Assembly (NCBI GenBank): GCA_004352715.1
Contig: SCFE01000090.1
Location: forward strand, 323,917 to 387,916
Direction of reading: 5' to 3'
Length of the DNA stretch: 64,000 nucleotides
From: Hofstenia miamia
Lineage: Eukaryota > Xenacoelomorpha > Acoela
The position numbers were made by a program, and so were the translations under genes. Below are positions 32,701-46,700 of this stretch, one piece after another (position 1 is the first letter of the stretch; each line of letters begins with the position of its first letter). Under the pieces are notes generated by a model that worked only from the letters and a program-made list of their open reading frames with translations, was not told the DNA's origin and made no database searches.

Positions 32701-32918
32701 TGTATATACGGGTTTCTAATAATAATCCGTTTTCAATAACTTTTTACGCTTTTCTATTGATTTTGATAAGAAAAAAAGCGTTTTTTAGAAATTCAGGATT
32801 TTCCAGCCAGGGGTAAAAAAACTACGGCAATACGCATATAAATAATTATTCACTTATACCCCCTTTTAACTATGTACCAATATGTTTTTGAGCAATTTTT
32901 TGAATGAAATTCAGTGCT

Positions 32919-33918
32919 NNNNNNNNNNNNNNNNNNNNNNNNNNNNNNNNNNNNNNNNNNNNNNNNNNNNNNNNNNNNNNNNNNNNNNNNNNNNNNNNNN
33001 NNNNNNNNNNNNNNNNNNNNNNNNNNNNNNNNNNNNNNNNNNNNNNNNNNNNNNNNNNNNNNNNNNNNNNNNNNNNNNNNNNNNNNNNNNNNNNNNNNNN
33101 NNNNNNNNNNNNNNNNNNNNNNNNNNNNNNNNNNNNNNNNNNNNNNNNNNNNNNNNNNNNNNNNNNNNNNNNNNNNNNNNNNNNNNNNNNNNNNNNNNNN
33201 NNNNNNNNNNNNNNNNNNNNNNNNNNNNNNNNNNNNNNNNNNNNNNNNNNNNNNNNNNNNNNNNNNNNNNNNNNNNNNNNNNNNNNNNNNNNNNNNNNNN
33301 NNNNNNNNNNNNNNNNNNNNNNNNNNNNNNNNNNNNNNNNNNNNNNNNNNNNNNNNNNNNNNNNNNNNNNNNNNNNNNNNNNNNNNNNNNNNNNNNNNNN
33401 NNNNNNNNNNNNNNNNNNNNNNNNNNNNNNNNNNNNNNNNNNNNNNNNNNNNNNNNNNNNNNNNNNNNNNNNNNNNNNNNNNNNNNNNNNNNNNNNNNNN
33501 NNNNNNNNNNNNNNNNNNNNNNNNNNNNNNNNNNNNNNNNNNNNNNNNNNNNNNNNNNNNNNNNNNNNNNNNNNNNNNNNNNNNNNNNNNNNNNNNNNNN
33601 NNNNNNNNNNNNNNNNNNNNNNNNNNNNNNNNNNNNNNNNNNNNNNNNNNNNNNNNNNNNNNNNNNNNNNNNNNNNNNNNNNNNNNNNNNNNNNNNNNNN
33701 NNNNNNNNNNNNNNNNNNNNNNNNNNNNNNNNNNNNNNNNNNNNNNNNNNNNNNNNNNNNNNNNNNNNNNNNNNNNNNNNNNNNNNNNNNNNNNNNNNNN
33801 NNNNNNNNNNNNNNNNNNNNNNNNNNNNNNNNNNNNNNNNNNNNNNNNNNNNNNNNNNNNNNNNNNNNNNNNNNNNNNNNNNNNNNNNNNNNNNNNNNNN
33901 NNNNNNNNNNNNNNNNNN
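32919..33918. other. Assembly gap of exactly 1,000 N
   Basis: A placeholder gap between the Gypsy relic and the LINE 3' end. Confidence 0.95.
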
Positions 33919-34197
33919 CTAAGAGCTTTTAAGAAGCAAATTAAAATTTATTTTAAGCAAAAGTATGTCTCAGGACAATCATGGTTAGGATACAAATTCT
34001 ACAACAATGATTACTCAACAACCCGTACTTGAAATCTCCTAGTAATTTCTCCCTAGCCTGTTAGATTCATTGTATAGTATACTTTGCTTTTGTATGTATT
34101 TGTATGTATGTTTGTATATTTTTGACGCTATTCAGATAAATTATCAGTTTTAAATTGTCAATATTTATCTGACTAAAGAATATCTTATCTTATTTGA
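33919..34197 (+). mobile_element. LINE 3' end, same family as the 12,138-14,215 copy
   Basis: The frame up to 34,032 ends QSWLGYKFYNNDYSTTRT plus TGA. It matches the end of the nested LINE ORF (KSWLGYKFYNNDYTITRY plus TAA) at 25 of the last 34 positions. The 3' UTR shares GACGCTATTCAGATAAATTA-like sequence with that copy and ends TATCTTATCTTATTT, the same short tandem tail. The two ORFs stop at the same position with TGA and TAA respectively. Confidence 0.85.
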
Positions 34198-34758
34198 TGA
34201 TAGTCATTGTATAACTAATGATTTAATATCCCTTTGTATTTTGATTGGTCGCTCGTACGAGGAATCCATTTTGTTCACGTAATTTAAATTAAATACGCAG
34301 AAAGTGTGAATTCTGTTAAGTTTTGCTACCCTAGCTTTTAGTTGCTTTTGCTATTATAAATTTCCCCAGCCGTATATTTAATTAACCTTATATTTTGAGC
34401 ATTTTTCGGATAACAGACCTTTTCCAAATGGCCCCTTTATTATATTTTATTTATTTTTATTATGTATTTGATCAGTCTATTCCACTTCAAAACCCTCAAA
34501 ATAAATCTAAGAAAATGGATAAGAGAGTTTTTTTACATTATACCAAGATAAAAGATAAACAACGTAAATTGAAAGGCACCGCAGTAAGAAATTGTTAAAT
34601 CATGTATGTAGAAATTTGCGAAAACGAAATAAATATTAACTTAAGAAAAATTTATCATCTTGCAAATTATACAAAAAATATACATAAGAAGAATTTACAT
34701 GGAACAAATCTGCACTAAATAATAATAGCCAACATATAATGTAATCGAAATTTGAAAT
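34198..34758 (-). other. GLG1 3' flank / 3' UTR region
   Basis: AT-rich. After the GLG1 TGA the same frame stays open for another 38 codons before TAA at about 34,640. Several minus-strand AATAAA-type words (TTTATT on the plus strand at 34,430-34,460) could serve as poly(A) signals. The plus-strand frame at 34,395-34,598 has no support. Confidence 0.4.
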
Positions 34759-37700
34759 TCATCTATTCTTGATTTCTGCTCGTACACGTTTCGTAATTCT
34801 GCCAAACACCAATCCACCAACAAAAATACTACCAATTACGAGTAAAAACAGAGCAAAGAAATATGAACGACTTGGTGAATCAGCGATATTTTTATAAAGT
34901 TCTTCAACAGATCCAACTGGTTTAACCTATAACGATGTAATGAATACTATATATAAATAGCCAAGGATAGGTTATTTAATAGCAAAAATTATCATGCTGC
35001 ACAAAATGTCTACCTTTATAATTTGTTTACAGTTTCTTAATTCACTAAAAAGTAAATAGACTTGTGCTCTTACCTGTGTTCAAAATATTGATTTCACTAT
35101 TATCTTATGTTCAAGCGGTGTGCAACAGTCTCAATATCTTTAAACGGCTTTGTGCTCTTAAGAGGTGAGGCAAACACGATATTGGAATCTCATCCGACAG
35201 ATTTTTTATTTATGGTGGGCTAGATTAAAATAGTCTTTAGTCATGGTTATTCCTTAGGACAAATAAAATTGAGTAAAAACAATATTTGTCATTTATTTTT
35301 CAGCAGTTACGAGACACCATTTTATGAAATTTTATATTTTAAATGAAACATCGATAAGTTTTGATGTTGTGGCGAAAGAATATAAGCAAGATTGGAAGAA
35401 ACCCTCGACAGCGGCACTAACAACACGGTAAAATTATCCATCCAAGTCACTCTGGAATGTCCGCAAGTAGAAAGTTGCTTCCATTCGGAAATCAGAGTTT
35501 TCTAGAATTCGATTGAGATTTGGATTCTTAGACAAAATGTAGCTTAATCTTGTTTTATACGGTTACAGTGTCACTTTGTCAATTGCTTCCCGTAAAATAA
35601 CAGCTGCATCTTCCGAATAGTTGCAATCAAATTGAGATTTTTCAAATCAATTGCAAAACTAATCCGATCCAACCCCAACCCGAGGTTTTTTTTAATTTGA
35701 TTACAAAATTACATGACCGAATTTTAGAATGCAAATAATTCAGTTGTCTTAAAAAATTAAAAAGGTTTGTCATAAAAGTAACAAATTTAAAGGACAGTTT
35801 TATTATTTTCAAAATATAGCGATCACATGGCTTTGATCGTCATTCCATATGCAGATTGCTGCAATGATGCTTGAGCTGAAAAAATGACGTCGCGATAACC
35901 TTTGATAGCAAAGAAAATCTCGTACTATTACTTTAAAAAAAACTATTTTCTACAATCGAGTTATTTTTTCTATTGAATCGTAATCATAATAATAATGAAG
36001 TACTGAATTGAAATTGCAAATAACCAATAAAATGCATAAGTTTGATTTGTAATAATTTTATTCTAAAAAAGTTTTAAATTAAAGAAATATCACTTACATT
36101 TATATGAAGCATTTCACTTAAATATGAATTACTTTAAAATATTGAGGAAAAATTTTCTTCAGCCCGATTTTAACTCGAATTGAATATGTCAGCCGACCAT
36201 GAAAATATTTTTATCCCGCCTTTTTAAAACAAAATATATATCCGCTAAATCCAATTATTTAAAATTTGAAGCAAATTTAGTCAACCTCTTACACTAATAT
36301 GTTAGGAGACTATGTCTTGTTAGTTAAAGAGTTACAGACGATTATATAATATAAAGAAATTAATAATTCATAAAGGTGTATATATTTATTGTCTACATAT
36401 GCGAAAATGCGGAAAAGTAAGGGTTTTTATATAATGATTTCAAAAATATAGCAGAAGAGTATAAAATTTTAAAATATCGAAATATTTTCAGTTGTAAACG
36501 AACCTCAAGTGCGTACTCCCACATTTTATAGCGACTTCGTACTTGACTTTCACAATCTGACTTTAATTTCTTTTCCTTAGCGAGATCTAACAAGCACGCA
36601 ATGTCTAAAATTACAATACTAAGAATATTTGCAATAAAATATTTACGTCTTCCATTGCCAGATTTTACATCTGAACAATAAGATCGAAGTTCTTCGAAAC
36701 ATGCACGATGCAAAACAGGATCAGCATAAACATCGGCGCGGTTCTCAGCTAACATTCGACGAACCTCCTTAATCACAATTAATATACGCACAATTAATGT
36801 TATATACAGTGAAACACTTTGAATCGGATTTAATTTTCTTCTCTAAAAATGCCAATTTCAGGCACTCTTCAACCTTCTCAGGATGATTTTGACTTTCTTC
36901 AAGACAAAAGTCTTTAATCTAAGAAGATGACATAAATAAGAAATACAAAAACAATTCACCTCGCTTTCGCAATGATGCTTCAAAGTTACATCAAGACGAT
37001 AATCAGATTGTGCGTCATGAATATATTGACGAACTTCAGCAGCGCACTCATCGGATGATAATTCCTAAAAACAAATCTTAGAAGGTAAAACTACTAAAAA
37101 ATATATATTATAATACTTAAATAATTTATGAATAACGCACTAAAACTTGATATAAGCAGGCTTTTTTCTGTTTCGAGAATTTATCGATGGCTACTGAAAC
37201 TACTACAATTAGGTAGCTTAAAAAGTTCTTATAATTAGTACGATTACATAAATAATATTTTCAATTTTCAATTATATATAATGACAGGTTTTCTGATTTA
37301 TCGAACTAAATCTGTCAACTCAGAGTGGCAAATATGCTGTTAACAACCAACTTAAAAACTAGTTTTTAAATTGGTTTGGTAGATTTCAAAATACGGAAGT
37401 TATGCATTATTGCATTATAATTCTGTTACTCAGAGCATTTGAGAACGATGCTTAGGGCTGGAAACCATGATATCTGTGCACCATCAAGCTTATATTAGAA
37501 TACTGAAAAACGGATTCGGAATTTTTATGAATCCTGTTTACATGCATTTCTTTGTTTATGTAGCGTTCAGATGTTTACAATGTATTTTCAGATTATTGCT
37601 TCTTGCGACCGAACTTCTAATTTGGGTGAATTTACAATTTTGAATGTCATTTGTTCCTAATTGCTTTAATACAGTAAGATTCGGATCTATAACTAGATTC

Positions 37701-40700
37701 CTGCTTGCAAATTGCGAAGTAATTTGTAGCGAGAACGAAGTCAAGTTGCAGCTGTTAATCAGAAAAACTGTTTGTAAAATCAATGTATGCACGCGATATA
37801 AAATAGTTTGCTCTCGTGTATATCTTTATTTTGATTTAATTACATGAACCAATAACGAACAGAAAAAATAGTGGTATTCACATTTTGCTCATAAGTGATT
37901 ATGGAGCAAAGAGCAATTATCAAATTCGATGAAAAAATTGGTAACAGTACCTAAGAGATATTTCGCTTGATGCAGCAAGTTTATGGTAAGGTTTAAGTGG
38001 ACCGATCAATTATTATCCTATGGCATAAGCGGTTTTTGGATGTTGGCGATTCATTAGAAGCGGATGAAGACACAAGCAGACCAATGTCCATTCGAACATC
38101 AAATTGCCGGACTGTTTGAATATGTTGCAGAACACACCCCGCAATGCCTCATCGAAAATGATGGAAGAAGGCTTGCCCATTAACCGAGAAACAATTCGCA
38201 CTATTGTTCATGGACAATATCGAGATCCAGAAAATTGGTCACTGTTGCAGGATAATTTAATAATTGTTCGTCAATTTTTGGCACTAAATCAGATTTGTGT
38301 TCAGACATCCACATTATTAGCCTGATTTGACACTATGAATATTCTCTATCTCCGAAATTGAAAAAGTTGAAGAGCCTGTTTTTGCAACATTCCAACAATC
38401 CAATCAGCCTCAACACAAGCATTGCAGTCAATTACACAAAATGAATTGGATGGTGCAGTTGCAAAACTTGAATAACTAGCAAGTGTATTGAAGCAACTGG
38501 CACGTACTTAGGATTTTCTTTGTTCCTCAAAACTTTTATAAAGACAGATTAAAAAATTGTTTTTCGCAAGTCTATAACGCTGAGATTAAGAAAAGAAAAT
38601 TATTCCTATTGATTGCCTGTGAAATTCTGTTGTGAACTTGGAAAATAAATATTTATAAGCTCTAGTTTTCTTACAATACATCACTAGTGTTTTGTAATTT
38701 ATACGTTTTCAAGCCTTCAAAATTTATTGCAAATTTTTTGTATTGTTGCACTAAATTGTATTGCTGCCCCAAATTGAATCGCGTCTTTCATTCGTTTGCT
38801 TCACATCGTCTATATTTAGCCCTTTCATATGAGGACACTTAGTTAACTAATTTTCCTAGGATTAGTAATAATTTCCAACATTGATTGTGTATACTAGTAA
38901 ATTTTTTTAAATTTTGATTTTACTGTCGTAAATTTTTACATTGCAATACGTCAAACGCTAGAATGCAAAATACAATGTGTGGCTTCAGAAATTGATTACA
39001 TGCTAATAAAATAACTTAGAGTTATGATCACGTTCATTTATTGCAATTTTCGACCCATGAGGACATTGCGCGGCATTTGCAAATATACGTACTGGAAGTA
39101 ATTTTAAAAATTACTGTTTTTACAACTACTGTCACAAATGAGGAAAATAAAGACCTGCATTCAATAAAATTGAGGATAACGAAGTTAAATAAAGAATATT
39201 TTTCAATGTAATCTCCCGCAATCCGAGTTTATATTCAAAGAAATGAGCATTACGATTTTTACTATTAAAATTTCAACTAATAACAAAAAACAATTCATCA
39301 TGATAAATGAACAAATTTATGTTGCAATATTTAGTAGATCATTAGGATATGCCAGGATTTGTAGTTAGCAGTGGATGGCAATGTAATTAGGATTACCAGT
39401 TGTTTGTCTATTTATATGAAAACAAAACATTTAAATACTTTTTTGCGATTTTGCTTCAAAATCTTCAGATAATATGCATGCTTATCTACTACTTGCTTAC
39501 TACGGTTTGCTGCAATAACATTTTTGATACTGACAACTTCAAATAATAGGAAAGCAAATACATCAAAAATTGCTTATATATCATCTTACAACAATAAAAC
39601 AGTTCAGGCTATAAAAGTTAGAGACATTAAAATCAATTACATTAAATGCAAGTTGGTATGCTGTCGTAACATAAGCAGAACCAACAACCATTATTAAAAA
39701 AATATTACACGTTAATTATGTAGTTATGTAGTCTGAATATATGTCTGGAAGAAACGCTTTTATGCAAATTGTTTATTACATAAAATTATCATAGTAAATA
39801 ATATTTGAAGTCTCACAAAAAGGTCTAGGTGATATTGCAGAACATTTGAAATGAACTATGTATTAGGTTGATGGAAAAGTAATGTCGGTTTGAACTTTCA
39901 CCACGCTTCAAATGCTTTGTGTACCTTTTAGCACCTTTTGACTTGTGTACAGTATTTCATTGGATAAAATATTAACCAATGAAAGTATTTTTATATATTA
40001 CATATTATATTCATATTTTTATATTCATACATATTTGCATAATGCCACTGTCAAGAAATGAAATTCGGGTTTATATACTATTCGATTTTCAACAAGGCGT
40101 TNTATCATCTTACAACAATAAAACAGTTCAGGCTATAAAAGTTAGAGACATTAAAATCAATTACATTAAATGCAAGTTGGTATGCTGTCGTAACATAAGC
40201 AGAACCAACAACCATTATTAAAAAAATATTACACGTTAATTATGTAGTTATGTAGTCTGAATATATGTCTGGAAGAAACGCTTTTATGCAAATTGTTTAT
40301 TACATAAAATTATCATAGTAAATAATATTTGAAGTCTCACAAAAAGGTCTAGGTGATATTGCAGAACATTTGAAATGAACTATGTATTAGGTTGATGGAA
40401 AAGTAATGTCGGTTTGAACTTTCACCACGCTTCAAATGCTTTGTGTACCTTTTAGCACCTTTTGACTTGTGTACAGTATTTCATTGGATAAAATATTAAC
40501 CAATGAAAGTATTTTTATATATTACATATTATATTCATATTTTTATATTCATACATATTTGCATAATGCCACTGTCAAGAAATGAAATTCGGGTTTATAT
40601 ACTATTCGATTTTCAACAAGGCGTTCGTGCAGCAGAATCCAGTCGCTGCTTTTGGAAAAAATATCGTGCAAGAACGTACTGTTCAGGATGGTTTAATCGT

Positions 40701-43700
40701 TTCGAATCAGGCGATTTCGACCTTGAAGATAAAGCACGATCAGGACGACCGAATGAGGTGGACGATAATGTTTTACGCAATTTGCTTGAGACATCCGCGT
40801 TTGACGTCCAGAGAACTTGCTGAAAAATTGGGTTTGGCGCAGTCAACGGTGCTGGATCATTTACAGACTATGAAAAAAGTCTTAAAGGCGAATCAATGGG
40901 TACCGCACAATTTGACGGAATTTCAAAAAGAGCAACGTGTTGCACAACATTATTATCCTATTACCGTAAAGCTAAATGATTCGACATGATCGTGACAGGG
41001 GATGAAAATGGGTGTCTCTACGTCAACAAAAAAAACGCCGTCGGTCATGGACAGATAAAGGTTGTACACCCCAGTCACAACCAAAGGCAGAATTGCACCA
41101 CAAGAATGGTTATGCATTTGGTAGATCGCATTGCGTGTAATTTACTACGAACTGCTCCCATGGATCACCAGTGTCAATGCCGAGTTGTATTGTGCACAAT
41201 TGGAGCGATTGGCCAATCGAAACCACATTAAATGCCGACAGCGTAACATTGTTCGTTTTTTGCATGACAACGCCAGACATACTGCTGTCATGTTTATTCA
41301 TCATTTGTCGGTGATAAACCAAGAAATAAAGCAAACGGATGCAATGGCTAAGAAAAAAAGCACGAAAACGTCAACCGTTCGGCCGCACGCAATAAGCATG
41401 CATATTGCTCATATGGGCGGTGTTGATTTAATGGCCATGTTGATGTCAACTATCGTCGCGGTCTAAAACAAAACCACTGGTAACATGCAAATTTTTCAGT
41501 TTTGTCCATATTTATTAAGCGAACGGGTCGTCATATAGAAACTGGATACGCATTTTGGGAGATAAGGAATAATTACATTATTGCTGTGTGCGTACATTCC
41601 GTACATGGACAACATGATACAAAGTCGGTTTTCAGTAACTCAGCGACAGTGCTAGCAGCTTCAGCAAATTATTCTTCTTCATATCGAGACAGTTATTTTG
41701 AAGAACGATTACATTGTGAGCGCAAAAATGGAGTGCAGAAACTGAGAATATTCCATTAGCCATTATTGAAACTTAATTTAATAAGGACTTCTATTCAACA
41801 ATTTATAAACGTTTACAACTTCTTGCAACTTTCTCAGTTACAACGGGTTCCAATGAATGTTCTTTTTCTACAAGGTTAAAAACCTATCTGCCAATTTCAA
41901 TGAGTTAAAATTGACTAAATGGTTAAGCTCACTTGACCAACCCAAAAAAATTCAGGTAACAATAATCATGATCTGCTTAAATTCAAATCAGCTGTAGCCA
42001 GTGCATATTCCAAATTTGTTTTAGACATGACAAACGTGAATTGTCAGAACAAAAAGTACAAAATATTTTTTGAGTCAAAAGTCATTTTTTATGTTAAAAT
42101 AAGTGCAAAATCGACTATTCAATTACTACATGCTTATATTTTTTGTGAAAAACATTTTGACAATTTGAATTCAAGTTAAAATAAATTTTCTAATATCATT
42201 CTTAAACAAAGTTTTTCACAACTTCGCAAACTTATCAAAGGACCGTTGTTTTTGTGTTGAAAATCTTAAACATTATATTTTTCATTTGTAAAGAGTACTT
42301 TATAACATCTTTTATGTAAAACATATCCAGTTTGAAGTCGTTTTAATTTTAACATTAGGTCAATTTCTTTGATCAAAATACTATTGCAAACTAAATTTAG
42401 GATTTAGTGTCCTTAATTGGCTTTAATCCTGTTTTCAAGTCAAATTGTTGCTTAAATAATTAGTACACTCGAAACAAAATATTCAACATTAAATTTTTGA
42501 GAAATGTAACTGCAGCGTACTAAAATAATGTGATAAAACTACACCTCTTCACTCTCAATTTCACACAAGAGATTCAATTTCGCACATTTGGTTACAGAGT
42601 TTGATTACTTGTACCCATTTCTGCGTTGTGTCAAGTGCGAAAATTCTGCATCTTGTTTGTGCAAATTACGTCACCAAGTACTCAAAACTACAAGAAATAA
42701 TATTTAAACATTTAACAACAGTTCTTTACCTTAACCCTTGGACACGCTACGTTTTTTGAGAAGATATAAGAGAGCATTATGACATGCCTGGACGACCTGG
42801 ACGATGGGCAATTGCTAGGAAGCTACAATTTAATTTTGCCCCGTTATTTAAGGTACAAATACAAAGTGTATTCAGTATAAGAATAAAGTTGATTCATTTC
42901 ATCACAAGGAGGAGGGTTGATATCGAAAAATTTGGAGAAAATTTGTCGAAAAGTATCTTAAAAATGTTAACTAACACGCAAGAAGCATAGTATTTAAACT
43001 GCTTTGAATGTTCAAAATATACTATTACTAAAAAAATTGTAATAAACGGACTGAATATGCGAAATTGCATCTATTGTGTGAAATTCAATCTTCCTTGTGT
43101 GAAATTGAGAGTGACAAGTTGTAGTGCATCTCTATGCAAATATAAAATTGTTAGAAGTTGTCAATTTATAATACTAGATATGACAAGTAAATTGAGCAAC
43201 GACAGTTAGTTGGCCGACAGAACATAAATTTTCTCACTTTCAATAGATATAAAAATTTCAGAATGCATTAATGATACTTAAATTTAAAATAAATATTATT
43301 TAAGGTGGAAACGTTCGCTACGAAAATACCTTTTTCACATAGAGTTCTTTAAGACAATGGATCATTACACCATGGTATGCTTGTGGTTTATTCATGTTCA
43401 ATCCCATTTTTTCAGCACATTTACTTTCTACATCCTGCCTGCATAAACGGAACAATTTTACATTAAGTCTTACATCTAAATTGAAAATAAATACAACAGC
43501 ATTTCGACAATTAAAACCTGTCATTTTAAGTTTTAATCGCTTGAATATATATTCAGCACAATGTTCATCAAAATCTTCATCTTTTCGATGCCTTTTCAAG
43601 CATCTAAAAACATCTTCCTCTTCTTCATCACCACAATATTTCTAAAAGTACATTATGATGCATTACAAGAAAGTCCAAGAAATGATGGAATATCACGAAA

Positions 43701-46700
43701 TGGTTTCAAATGTATGAAAAAATAAAAAATACCAACAAGATAAAATTCCCTTGCACATTAGTGCATTTCGACGAAAAACAAATACTTTTCTAATACCACA
43801 ATATGAATTCATTCTTTTAAAATAGAAAATATAAAACGAGGCGTTGGCGTATTATTTGAAAAAATACATGCTGGGAATATTAACCTTAATCATAAATTTA
43901 CAAGCTTTAGCAAGTTTATAATCCATGTGCACATCTTTAGCTTCTTGCTTCTCTCTGGTGAACAATTTTTGTTTACACTCGTTAGTTAAACTGTCGGAAT
44001 TCTCTTTTAGGCATTCTAGTACACGCGCATTGCCAGATTTCACATGACTGCAATACTCCTTCACATCTGATTTACAAGCCTCATACAGGCCAGGACTTAG
44101 TCTAATGTTTTCGATCTAAAGACCAATAATGTACCCCCAATTAACATATAGAGTATATACCGTGCGGTAGAGCTCCCGTTTAATTTGCTTTCTACACTCG
44201 AGAGATATGATGTGGCTTCTCCTGTCAACAATAGCATTTCGAATTTTGAGTGATAAACACTCGACCGTTTGTTCACTAAAAAATCCAAAATCATGACTAA
44301 ATCGTTAAAACAAATGAAATAAAATCGTTAAATAGATATAGCGGTAAATTGAATATTGAATGATGCCAAATTTTGCTGATAATGACCACTCCGCTTTTAA
44401 AGACCCTCAAAATATATAATTCAAAAAATTTCGAATGCACAAATTAGACAACACATTCCACTATAATTGTTTACAAAATGAGTTCTTATATTTAAAACTA
44501 TATTTAAATGCAACAATTTGCAAGATTTCCTTGCTTATAATGGCATCAATATAATAAAAGTATATCAAAGTAATCGCATAACAGTATAAAGAACACATAC
44601 AGCGATTCAGAATCCCGACAATGTTCGGTTACGTCGTCATGACAAGCTTCTCTGAAATCAGGTGAAAATTTATAATTTTTCATTCGAACTAATTGGAAGT
44701 GATCGATGCCTAAATAATTATAAACTAATTAACCATTGGTAATACATTACGATGACATATTATTATGAACTCGGGCGAAACCTATTTCAATTTTAGATGG
44801 TGACAAGCATTGAAAAACGATTCTTTAAATCTAGTTTAAGCAATATTTCAATTAGTTTTCTAGTATGAATTATTGCGCTAATTTCAAAATTTTTAATTGT
44901 TACTATAAAGCATATTTTATTCAAACATTTATTCATTCCTCATTTATAGCTTAAGTCTCGCTGTAATACTTAGTTCCGAAATTGATGGCCAGGCAGAATC
45001 CTACTTTTCTAAAATCTAACCTAGAAATTTTTGTAATGCTGTTCGAAATGTTGCGATTGAAAACAGGACTGAATGAATTGATCATCGACAGCATGTGTTT
45101 GCAACTCTCCAACTCTGAGAACTAAGAGTTCTAAACGGGGCGAATCTTTTCAGCCCTGACCCAGCCCATTTTACGACCATGGCCTAGCTGGACCATATTT
45201 TCAATTATAACAATTCGATCCGGCCCGAAATTTGCTAAGGAAGGTTTGGGAGATGTAATTTTTCGAAATACAAGTCTCATGGGATTATTGGGACGAAATA
45301 TCTCAGTGCGCCTGGGAATATTAATGTGGCTAATTTCACCACGATATAATTACGTCTACTAAACAAAAAATTCAAGCACGGCCAGGCCTATGATTCTTGG
45401 AAAATACATTACCCAGTCTACTTACAACTCCACTGAGATACAGCACGCATATAAATGTACATTTGAAAGGTTTATTAATTTTTTTATATCAATTACAATT
45501 GACTGGATATCTACTACACTTTAGAAAGTCAGTATAATTATGCACATTCGTTGAATAATTGAAAACCAAACTACATATTGATTTTGGTAGAAAACAACAG
45601 GGTTAGATAATTTAAACGATTCAGTAATTTCCTTACTAACCTTGAAAGAGCTTACAAAAAAATTAAATGTTACTTTCAAGTAAAAAATGAAAATTTTATA
45701 ATCACTAAAACTGAAAATTCAAAATAAGATTTCAGTATAAAGATTAAATTCGAGAAACAAGGGGTGCGCATTGAAAATGAACTTTTGAAAGGCATACTAT
45801 TAAATTTCAAACCGAGAATTACAAACGGAATAATATGAAATCTCACCTGCAACACATATTTCGTGAACATCGGGCTCGTTCTTATGTTTAATCATGCACT
45901 CGAATAATTCACCCTCTCCAATTTCTTTTAGATTCTCATTCTAAAGCATCGTTAATTTTCAAAATAGCGTTCATACTAACCTTGCAATACGTGTCAATCA
46001 TTGGTTTACAATGTGCCAGAAGTTTTTTGTTTATCTTAGTTTCATAACTTTCAACTTCAATGTAAGCTTCGAGACCTTTTTTACATTCTGCGTTTTGAAT
46101 CAAGTCATACTTGTTTTGAAGACACTCAATTTCCTAAAAAATATATATTCGACTTAACACTTTTTGGTCCATGACAAGTGCAATCTAAAAGTCCATATGC
46201 TAAAAAATATGTAATTTAGCCTTACCTAAATATTAAAGTATTATATATTGATTGATCAGTCATTTAGGTTATTTGAGACAAATATAGTCTAATAGAATAA
46301 AAAACTTTTCTTCTCAGAGACTACAAGCTAAAAATAAAAATACATGCAAATGCATGCAATTATTGGCTTAGGTCAATTATTGAAAATTCCGTTCTCTGCA
46401 GTTTTGGTGGCCATTCTGGCAATTTGCCAGATACAGAAATAACTACAAGTACACAATGAAAAAACTGTATAAAATAACATATAAATTCATTTCAAATCGA
46501 ATAGGTCTGATCAGGCACTGTTAATGCAAATTTTAATAGTGATATGATTGCGTTTTCAATGTAGCATGGGAGCTATCCATTATCAGCCACATGCAAAGTG
46601 ATCTAAGCGAGGCTTTGTGAAAAAACTGGACTTGGTTTCATTTGTCATAAAATTTTTTCCAGTGCATAGAATGAAAATCAAGCGCATGTCTACACAACTA

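Larger units (their letters stand above)
37065..43329 (-). other. GLG1 intron 19 (6,265 nt), transposon-bearing
   Basis: The longest intron. It holds two mariner relics, a piggyBac tail and a 588-bp inverted-repeat element, listed separately, plus an apparent 522-bp duplication around the N at 40,102. 37,065-37,900 and 38,600-39,579 are AT-rich without recognisable features. The donor is after YVKK and the acceptor before ELSSDEC. Confidence 0.8.

Noticed and set aside
30658-33932. Long open frames of several hundred codons
   Set aside because: They consist almost wholly of N bases in two 1,000-base gaps.
10921-34032. Reassignment of UGA to tryptophan in this nuclear genome
   Set aside because: Host GLG1 uses TGG for its tryptophans and ends with TGA exactly where other GLG1 proteins end. 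The LINE at 33,919 stops with TGA at the position where its sister copy stops with TAA. UGA therefore acts as a stop here, although the open frame after the GLG1 TGA leaves a little room for doubt.
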